DNA of 8,022 bases, from NCBI GenBank assembly GCA_031254225.1, contig JAIRUU010000093.1:1-8022 (forward strand), read 5' to 3'. Under the pieces are notes generated by a model, which saw nothing but the letters and a program-made list of their open reading frames with translations, was not told the origin of the DNA and did no database searches. Positions 1 through 5,498 of this stretch are shown here, in pieces. Every line of letters begins with the position of its first letter. Positions within the stretch are counted from its first letter, which is position 1. The position numbers and the translations under genes are program-made. The DNA is from Candidatus Elusimicrobium euhamitermitis (GTDB lineage: Bacteria > Elusimicrobiota > Elusimicrobia > Elusimicrobiales > Elusimicrobiaceae).

Positions 1-2246
1 AGTTTCCCGCCGAAAAATCCGCGGCGGGGGCGGCGTATGACATTGCGCTCAACACAGACTCCGAACGTCTCAACGTCCTTCAAACGGCAGGGAAAAACGC
101 AAAAGCGGCGGACGAAATAGAAAGCCAGGCCTGGCAGATCCTCAGCGAAATATATTTATCCGTATACATCACGCCGCAGCAGAGGAAAGAGCTGACAAGA
201 CTTGCCGCGGAAAGCATGTTCAATCTTGGTTTAACAGAAGACCAGTATAAAACGCCTTTGGAAGGACTGGACCATTTTTTTGCGCTCAGCATACTCGCGC
301 AGTCAAGATATTCCGAAGTTGAAACCGAACAGGATTACATAAACATAGAACGGGGCATAGCCAAAACAAGAGAAGTCCCCTCGGATATAATAAGAACAAT
401 AGAAAACAGCACGGACAGGCCGTTTGTCAGCGGCACGTATTTTGCCGCGGCTTTACGGGCTATATATGATTTTGCCGGCGCGGAAGCGTTTTACAAAAGC
501 GAACAAAAGTTAAGGGCAAGAGTTTTGAAAGAAGAAGAAAACCCGTACCTCTGGGCGGAGCTTGCAAAAAAACTGAAAAATAAAATCATGACCCGCTACG
601 GCGACATTGAAAATTACAGCCTCAAAGAACGTTATTCTTACGCTTTATGCGACGAGAGCATATATCCTCTTACCAAACAAATCGTCAATAATAATTTTTA
701 TAACGCGCCGGATATGGTGTTTAAGGTAAACAGCGCGCTCTGCCTGTTAAACGCGACGGACGCGACGGACAAACAGAGAACGGACGCCGCGGCCTTTATA
801 GAAAAAACTTATTTTACCAGAGACGTTGAAACGCGCGACCCGACGTACGGCGTGGCCGTACTGGACACGCGGCAGGAACCCGCGCCCGACGGAACTTTTA
901 TCAGCGATTTATCCCCGAAAGAAGCCTCGCTTTTGCGGCAGCGCATGGTAAATATTCTTTACCAGAATTTCTCAAAATACGGGAACAAATATCTTAAAGG
1001 AAATTACGCCGACGCCGTAAAAAGAGCGGACGGCAAACCGCGGACGGAAGAAGTAATCTTTCACTACGGCGTGCTTGCGGCGGAGTTTATAGCCGTTGAT
1101 ATCGGCATAAGCGCGCTTAGCGGCGGAAGCTCGCTGACCGTCAGCCTGCCGCGCTGGGGAGGCAAAATAATTGTATGGGGCGCGACGCGCGGAAGGCAGA
1201 CCTTTGAAGTTTTCAAGGCCGCCGGACTTGTGGAAGGCGGCGCTGTGGTATGGACAAAAACAGCCGTAAAATCCGCCGAGACGCTTGCCAAAATGAAACA
1301 AATTCCCGCCGCAGCCGCGCAGGCCGTAAAAAACGGCATGGGAACGGCGATAGACGACCCTGCTTTCGCGGGCATGGCTTCCGCTGCCAGAATATCACCA
1401 GCAATGACTGCGGATTTGAACAATTATTCCAGCAGCGTCGGCAAACTGGCTCTGTCCAAAATTGAACTCGGCCCCAAAGAGGCAAAAAAGGCTTATACCG
1501 CGCTCAAACAGGCGTTTGGCGCGGATATACGGGACTTAAACGCCTCAATAACAAAAGAAATCAGCGCGCCTAACGCAGCCGCGCGTTATGCAAATCAGCA
1601 GAAATTACAGGAAATAAATAAAGCGCTTTCTTACTATGAAAACACGGCTTTCAAAGAAGATTTATGGCTCAAAAAAGCAAGGCTTAATTATTACAGAACG
1701 GAGTTTTACGCGGCTACTAATATTCCCGTTCCCGCGGGCTCATACGTTCTGAAAAATCTTGATGATTACGGGGTATATAAATTTTTACAAAGACCCGGGG
1801 AATTGTATCCGTTAAAAGCAAATCCTTCGGAACTCTACAGAGGAATGGCCTTAGATGAAAAGAGCATCTTAAACATTGCAAAAAACGGTATGCTTAAAAA
1901 AGACGTTACCATGAAAAGCGGTATGCATGTTATAGGAGTGACGACAGGCACGCCGTCTCACTCCGGCGGCGCGGGCTCTATATGGACTACCGAAAACCCG
2001 GTGGTAGCCGCAAACACATATTCAACCCTCAGAATAAACAACGGGAAATCTATCCCCACTGTTTTCCATATTAATAAAAACGCGCCGGGCATAAATTGGC
2101 AGCAGGGCGTGGACGGCATATATACAAGCAACAATATTCCCGCAAGCGCTATTAACAAAATAAGCGTGCTGCTGGAAATAAACGGCAAACGCGCGTGGGG
2201 GCAGCTGTCTGTGGAAAAAGGGTTTATGTTTTTCAAACCTTATTAA
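1..2246 (+). CDS. Large protein of unknown function, 5'-truncated by the window edge, with a possible ADP-ribosyltransferase-like C-terminal domain
   Basis: The frame is open from base 3 to the TAA at 2244-2246, giving 747 visible residues; the true start lies outside the window. The ATG at 216 has only a weak GGAA upstream and 71 open in-frame codons before it, so it is probably internal. The first ~350 visible residues look alpha-helical, rich in Ala, Glu, Lys and Tyr. A moderately hydrophobic stretch follows (bases 1071-1118, then an IIVWGA patch near 1164), then an Ala-rich helical region. The last ~145 residues change character: a YRGM motif (Arg codon 1839-1841), an SIWTTENP motif (1977-2000) followed by VAANTYS, and a final beta-like segment ending in FKPY. 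This order resembles the R-S-E layout of ADP-ribosyltransferase folds, with an Asp where the catalytic Glu is expected. Function, substrate and localisation are unknown; a signal peptide could lie in the missing part. The gene ends at its own terminator. The reading frame is certain; the domain call is tentative. Confidence 0.85.
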   Translation, partial: FPAEKSAAGAAYDIALNTDSERLNVLQTAGKNAKAADEIESQAWQILSEIYLSVYITPQQRKELTRLAAESMFNLGLTEDQYKTPLEGLDHFFALSILAQSRYSEVETEQDYINIERGIAKTREVPSDIIRTIENSTDRPFVSGTYFAAALRAIYDFAGAEAFYKSEQKLRARVLKEEENPYLWAELAKKLKNKIMTRYGDIENYSLKERYSYALCDESIYPLTKQIVNNNFYNAPDMVFKVNSALCLLNATDATDKQRTDAAAFIEKTYFTRDVETRDPTYGVAVLDTRQEPAPDGTFISDLSPKEASLLRQRMVNILYQNFSKYGNKYLKGNYADAVKRADGKPRTEEVIFHYGVLAAEFIAVDIGISALSGGSSLTVSLPRWGGKIIVWGATRGRQTFEVFKAAGLVEGGAVVWTKTAVKSAETLAKMKQIPAAAAQAVKNGMGTAIDDPAFAGMASAARISPAMTADLNNYSSSVGKLALSKIELGPKEAKKAYTALKQAFGADIRDLNASITKEISAPNAAARYANQQKLQEINKALSYYENTAFKEDLWLKKARLNYYRTEFYAATNIPVPAGSYVLKNLDDYGVYKFLQRPGELYPLKANPSELYRGMALDEKSILNIAKNGMLKKDVTMKSGMHVIGVTTGTPSHSGGAGSIWTTENPVVAANTYSTLRINNGKSIPTVFHINKNAPGINWQQGVDGIYTSNNIPASAINKISVLLEINGKRAWGQLSVEKGFMFFKPY

Positions 2247-2262
2247 CATATCCTGGCATAAT

Positions 2263-2294
2263 AAAAAGCCGCTCCCTTTCGGAGGCGGCTTTTT
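2263..2294 (+). terminator. Intrinsic terminator after the large unknown gene
   Basis: AAAAAGCCGC (2263-2272) pairs with GCGGCTTTTT (2285-2294). TCC and GGA inside extend the stem past one bulged G, leaving a CTTTC loop. It lies 16 bases after the stop codon. The A-run before the stem and T-run after it mean it could work in both directions. Confidence 0.85.
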
Positions 2295-2313
2295 GCCGCC
2301 GTTTTAATTTTTA

Positions 2314-2319
2314 TATAAT
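2314..2319 (+). promoter_or_regulatory. Probable -10 box of the phosphofructokinase gene
   Basis: An exact TATAAT lies 34 bases before the ATG at 2354, in an AT-rich stretch directly after the preceding terminator. The -35 region is weak: TTGCCG at 2293-2298 matches four of six consensus bases, but only 15 bases separate it from the -10, and it overlaps the terminator T-run. Transcription would start near 2326. Confidence 0.55.
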
Positions 2320-2343
2320 AATTATGTGACATTTTTTTCTTTT

Positions 2344-2348
2344 AGGAG
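2344..2348 (+). promoter_or_regulatory. Ribosome binding site of the phosphofructokinase gene
   Basis: AGGAG lies five bases before the ATG at 2354. It fixes the start of the phosphofructokinase and shows that this genome uses canonical Shine-Dalgarno sites, in contrast to the membrane-protein gene that follows. Confidence 0.85.
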
Positions 2349-2353
2349 AACCT

Positions 2354-4018
2354 ATGGCAAACATTTCCGAGCTTCAGCAGCACAGATTAAAATTCAAACC
2401 CGCGCTCCCCAACGTCCTAAGAAACGGCGCGGCGGCTTTAAAAATCAAACAGGGCAAACCGACCCAAAGCGTATCTGACCAGGAAACGGTCAAAAAAATT
2501 TTCCCCCATACTTACGGAATGCCGGAAATTTCCTTTGTCAAAGGCAAAAACGCGGACGTTAAAAAACCGATACGCGCGGCGGTCGTTCTGTCCGGCGGGC
2601 AGGCGCCCGGCGGGCATAACGTGATAGCGGGTATTTTGGACGGTCTTAAAAAAGCTAATCCGAAGAATAAACTTTTCGGTTTTCTGGGCGGCCCGGGCGG
2701 CGTGCTGGAAAATAAAATTAAAGAAATTACGCCCGCGCTCATGGCCTCTTACAGAAACACGGGCGGGTTTGATTTAATCCAGTCCGGCCGCACAAAAATT
2801 GAAACGGAAGAGCAGCTGGCCAAAGCCAAAGAAAATATTTTAAAAAATAATTTTGACGCTTTTATAGTCGTGGGCGGGGACGACAGCAACACCAACGCCG
2901 GCGTAATAGCGGAATATTTTAAAAAGAACGGCGCGCCTGCAAGCGTCATAGGCGTGCCGAAAACCATTGACGGGGATTTGAAAAACGAACTTATTGAAAC
3001 CTCTTTCGGTTTTGACACGGCAACCAAAATTTACGCAGAACTCGTCGGCAATATCTGCCGCGACGTAAATTCCGCCCGCAAATACTGGCATTTCGTGCGT
3101 CTTATGGGCCGCAGCGCGTCGCACATTACGCTGGAAGTCGGCTTCAAAACGCAGCCCAATATTACGCTTATCGGCGAGGAAGTGCTGGCAAAAAATATGA
3201 CCCTCTCGCAGGTTATTGACAGTATCGCGGCCGTCATAACCGCGCGCGCGGCGGACGGCAAAAACTTCGGCGTTTGTCTTGTGCCCGAAGGACTTATTGA
3301 ATTTATACCGGAAATGAAAGAGCTCATTGCCGCGCTTAACGACGTGCTGGCGGAAAATGAAACCGCGCTTGCCGCCGGCTCTTCTTTTGCGGAAAAGAAA
3401 GATTTTGTAATTTCAAAACTGCCGGCAAACCTTGCCGCGCTGATGAAATCGCTTCCCGCGGGCATTGCCGCGCAGCTCATGCTGGACAGAGACCCGCACG
3501 GCAATGTGCAGGTCTCGTTAATTGAGACGGAAAAACTGTTAATTGAAATGCTTTCCGTAAAACTTAAAACAATAAAAGCGGAAGGGAAATACGGCGGCAA
3601 ATTTTCCGCAATCACGCACTTTTTCGGCTATGAAGGCCGCTGCGGCGCGCCGTCTAATTTTGACGCCAATTACTGTTACGCGCTGGGTTATAACGCGGCT
3701 GTTTTGGCGCTTAACAAATGCAGCGGCTATTTGTCTTCCGTCAGAAAACTGGTCAAAGCGCCGGCGCAGTGGGAATGCGGCGGAGTGCCTTTGACAATGA
3801 TGATGAATATTGAAAGACGCAAAGGCAAAGAAAAACCGGTCATTAAAAAAGCGCTGGTTGAACTTAACGGCGCGCCTTTTAAACAGCTGGAAAAAACGCG
3901 TGGCGAATGGGCCAAAACGGAGTCCTACGTTTTCCCAGGCCCCATACAATTCTGCGGCCCCGCTTCTGTTACGGACATGACTACAAAAACTTTACAATAC
4001 GAACAGAAAAAGAAATAA
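2354..4018 (+). CDS. pfp: Pyrophosphate--fructose 6-phosphate 1-phosphotransferase (PPi-PFK), long type
   Basis: This cytoplasmic glycolytic enzyme reversibly phosphorylates fructose 6-phosphate to fructose 1,6-bisphosphate using pyrophosphate instead of ATP. At 554 residues it matches the long PFP class (about 550) rather than the ~320-residue bacterial ATP enzyme. Visible motifs are GGQAPGGH (residues 81-88, phosphate binding), GGDDS (174-178), PKTIDGD (202-208) with the catalytic Asp at 206, MGRSASHI (251-258, sugar phosphate), PEG (311-313) and FGYEGR (424-429). Asp177 in GGDDS, where ATP enzymes have Gly, and Lys203 before TID are the known signatures of pyrophosphate use. The N-terminal LQQHR...LP segment and the helical insertion around 320-410 are also typical of the long class. 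The start is set by an AGGAG site five bases upstream. The gene has its own promoter and terminator and looks monocistronic. No broken motif was seen. Confidence 0.96.
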   Translation: MANISELQQHRLKFKPALPNVLRNGAAALKIKQGKPTQSVSDQETVKKIFPHTYGMPEISFVKGKNADVKKPIRAAVVLSGGQAPGGHNVIAGILDGLKKANPKNKLFGFLGGPGGVLENKIKEITPALMASYRNTGGFDLIQSGRTKIETEEQLAKAKENILKNNFDAFIVVGGDDSNTNAGVIAEYFKKNGAPASVIGVPKTIDGDLKNELIETSFGFDTATKIYAELVGNICRDVNSARKYWHFVRLMGRSASHITLEVGFKTQPNITLIGEEVLAKNMTLSQVIDSIAAVITARAADGKNFGVCLVPEGLIEFIPEMKELIAALNDVLAENETALAAGSSFAEKKDFVISKLPANLAALMKSLPAGIAAQLMLDRDPHGNVQVSLIETEKLLIEMLSVKLKTIKAEGKYGGKFSAITHFFGYEGRCGAPSNFDANYCYALGYNAAVLALNKCSGYLSSVRKLVKAPAQWECGGVPLTMMMNIERRKGKEKPVIKKALVELNGAPFKQLEKTRGEWAKTESYVFPGPIQFCGPASVTDMTTKTLQYEQKKK

Positions 4019-4022
4019 AATG

Positions 4023-4053
4023 AAAAGCCACGCTTAAAAACGTGGCTTTTTTT
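4023..4053 (+). terminator. Intrinsic terminator of the phosphofructokinase gene
   Basis: AAAAGCCACG (4023-4032) pairs perfectly with CGTGGCTTTT (4041-4050) around an eight-base loop, and three more T follow. It begins four bases after the pfp stop codon. Its right arm and T-run overlap the promoter region of the next gene. Confidence 0.92.
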
Positions 4054-4056
4054 GTA

Positions 4057-4062
4057 TATAAT
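4057..4062 (+). promoter_or_regulatory. Probable -10 box of a leaderless gene
   Basis: An exact TATAAT ends six bases before the ATG at 4069, so the expected transcription start (six to seven bases downstream of the hexamer) falls on or next to the A of the start codon. The -35 position, 4034-4039 (TTAAAA), is poor and lies in the loop of the pfp terminator. Confidence 0.55.
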
Positions 4063-4068
4063 TATATT

Positions 4069-4524
4069 ATGGAACGATTAAATATTTTTGAGATTATTAA
4101 GACTGCGCCGTATGTTTATATAGCCGCCGGCTTAGTAATACTTATACTTTTACTGCTGCTCAGGCCGCGCAAACGCAAAGCGGCAATTACGGCTAAACCC
4201 GCGCAGGTAAGCATGCAGCCCAAACCTTTGCCCGGGCAGAATTTTGCGAGAATGATTATTGAATATCCGCCGCTGGAAAGAATGTCGGTCTATTCGGTAA
4301 ACAACGACACGCCTTTCTTTTTTACGGAAAACGGAAAAACAGGTTTTTATCTGCCCGCGGGCAATGTGGAAATCAAGGCCGAATATTTCTGGCCGCGCAG
4401 AGGGGTAATGTACAGCACGGAAACAGTATCCTCCGGCACAAAAAAAGTGCTTGTAACGCCGGCTGAAGGCAGGACGTATTACCTGTCTTTTAACACGGAT
4501 AAAGAAAGTTTTATAGTAAATTAG
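4069..4524 (+). CDS. Small membrane-anchored protein with a beta-rich cytoplasmic domain, unknown function
   Basis: 151 residues. An N-terminal membrane segment (about residues 14-31, Leu/Ile-rich) is followed at once by RPRKRK, which by the positive-inside rule places the remainder in the cytoplasm. A Pro/Lys linker (about 38-58) leads to a compact domain (about 60-150) that looks beta-rich, with FYLPAGNVEIKAEY and later TYYLSFNTD. The 'lpaG.v.i' then 'g..YyLsf' pattern recalls small beta-sandwich domains of the PEGA or DUF2846 type, but the match is only suggestive. I chose the ATG at 4069. An upstream in-frame GTG at 4042 lies inside the terminator stem of pfp and has no ribosome binding site. 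The ATG also lacks one, so translation is probably leaderless. An in-frame ATG at 4213, after AGG at 4205-4207, could give a shorter soluble form. The gene ends at its own terminator. Its role is not recognised. Confidence 0.8.
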   Translation: MERLNIFEIIKTAPYVYIAAGLVILILLLLLRPRKRKAAITAKPAQVSMQPKPLPGQNFARMIIEYPPLERMSVYSVNNDTPFFFTENGKTGFYLPAGNVEIKAEYFWPRRGVMYSTETVSSGTKKVLVTPAEGRTYYLSFNTDKESFIVN

Positions 4525-4546
4525 CGGGAGTAAAACAATATGCATA

Positions 4547-4574
4547 AAAAGCTCCGCCTTAAAGCGGAGCTTTT
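4547..4574 (+). terminator. Intrinsic terminator of the membrane-protein gene
   Basis: AAAAGCTCCGC (4547-4557) pairs perfectly with GCGGAGCTTTT (4564-4574) around a six-base loop. It starts 22 bases after the stop codon. The T-run is short (TTTTATT), so it is somewhat weaker than the other terminators here. Confidence 0.85.
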
Positions 4575-4678
4575 ATTGAGTCGCGGCGGATTTTACACCC
4601 GTCTTCCTTTCTTACCCGTTTTCATTTTCCCCCCGCTGTTTAAAATTAAATAAAATTTTTGTTAGACTTATTGTTGCT

Positions 4679-4707
4679 TTTACCACATATCACGATAAGA
4701 TTATTAT
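4679..4707 (+). promoter_or_regulatory. Candidate promoter of the Crp/Fnr-family regulator
   Basis: TTTACC (4679-4684, four of six) and TATTAT (4702-4707, five of six) are 17 bases apart. Transcription would start near 4714, some 60 bases before the ATG. A second pairing, TTGTTG (4671-4676) with GATAAG (4694-4699), also has a 17-base spacer, so the choice is uncertain. GATAA-N5-TTATC (4694-4708) forms a short inverted repeat over the -10 region and might be an operator. The rest of the 4575-4773 gap shows nothing recognisable. Confidence 0.35.
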
Positions 4708-4773
4708 CTAAAATTATTATATGTTTCCCATAACACTTTGCGGGAGAGGAGAGCAAAAAGGAATAACTTAACT

Positions 4774-5454
4774 ATGACTGACATATATAATGAACTTAAA
4801 AAATCTGTTTTATTTGACGGGCTTACGACAGCGGAAATAGAACGCTGTTTAAGCCTGGTCAGGCACCGCGTGTGCAGTTTTAAAAATAACGATATGGTGT
4901 TCATGTCGGACGCTTCGTTTTTTAAAGAATTTGCAGTTATTTTAAAGGGAAGCGTTTTTGTAATATTATCCAACATAGACGGTGACGCCAAAATGCTGCA
5001 CGATTTAAACGAGGGCGACAGTTTCGGCGAAACCGCCGCCTTCAGAAACGCCATGCCGCGGGATTATTACGTTATTTCCGCAGGCTCCAGCAAAATACTT
5101 TTCATAAACGCCCAGCAGCTGTTTTTTAATCCTGACCCGCAAATAGCCGACATTCATAAAAAAATAATGATTAACACGGCAAAGATGCTGCTAAAAAAAT
5201 TCATGCGCGCAAATTACCGTATAATGCATATGACAAAAAAAACCGTAAGGGACAAAATAATTTCTTTTCTGCGCGAGGAAATCGGCACGCCGCGCAGTTT
5301 TACCCTTAACGGCAAAATCAATAAAACGCAGCTGGCCGAGTTTATAAACGTTGACAGGACCGCGCTGGCCAAAGAACTTACCGCCATGCAGCGCGACGGA
5401 CTTTTAACTTATAACCGTAATTCAATAACTCTAAAAAAACAAACCGCAAAATGA
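4774..5454 (+). CDS. Crp/Fnr-family transcriptional regulator
   Basis: 226 residues, the usual size for this family of dimeric DNA-binding regulators. The N-terminal cyclic-nucleotide-type sensor domain (about 13-115) begins with LFDGLTTAEI and contains GDSFGE (81-86). A dimerisation helix follows, then a winged helix-turn-helix (about 155-222). The segment INVDRTALAKELTAMQRDGLL (about 191-211) matches the 'VDRSALSREL' recognition-helix signature of a Crp/Fnr clade common in clostridia and other anaerobes. In the sensor, Glu86 and Arg96 have the same spacing as Glu72 and Arg82 of E. coli CRP, but the next residue is Asp97 rather than Ser83, so cAMP binding is doubtful. The only cysteines, Cys25 and Cys34, are too few for an FNR-type four-Cys cluster. 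The start is the ATG at 4774, with AAGGA at 4758-4762 (11-base spacing). An in-frame TTG at 4738 is possible but has no ribosome binding site. The gene converges on lon. Effector and targets are unknown. Confidence 0.92.
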   Translation: MTDIYNELKKSVLFDGLTTAEIERCLSLVRHRVCSFKNNDMVFMSDASFFKEFAVILKGSVFVILSNIDGDAKMLHDLNEGDSFGETAAFRNAMPRDYYVISAGSSKILFINAQQLFFNPDPQIADIHKKIMINTAKMLLKKFMRANYRIMHMTKKTVRDKIISFLREEIGTPRSFTLNGKINKTQLAEFINVDRTALAKELTAMQRDGLLTYNRNSITLKKQTAK

Positions 5455-5455
5455 T

Positions 5456-5491
5456 AAAAAAACCGCCGGTCTTTAGACAGGCGGTTTTTTT
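5456..5491. terminator. Bidirectional terminator between the convergent regulator and lon genes
   Basis: A run of seven A and CCGCC (5456-5467) pairs with GGCGG and a run of seven T (5480-5491). The stem continues past a G-A mismatch through GTC/GAC to a four-base loop. It fills almost all of the 44-base gap between the two stop codons, and both flanks supply a U-run, so it can end transcription from either side. Confidence 0.92.
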
Positions 5492-5498
5492 CACAAAC

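Noticed and set aside
2324..2332. ATGTGACAT palindrome near the pfp transcription start, possible Crp-type half-site
   Set aside because: The arms are only four bases, there is no second half-site at normal CRP spacing, and the motif was not found again upstream of the other genes.
3031..3615. 194-codon open frame on the minus strand inside pfp
   Set aside because: It lies wholly within the phosphofructokinase gene, has no ribosome binding site, and encodes a Ser/Ala-rich protein without a recognisable domain; it is a by-product of GC-biased codons.
4042..4068. GTG at 4042 as start of the membrane protein
   Set aside because: It lies in the right arm of the pfp terminator, lacks a ribosome binding site and would be upstream of the likely promoter; it adds only nine residues before the membrane segment.
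4738..4773. TTG at 4738 as start of the Crp/Fnr regulator
   Set aside because: No ribosome binding site precedes it, and the added residues are not part of the family; the purine-rich stretch lies downstream of it and suits the ATG at 4774.
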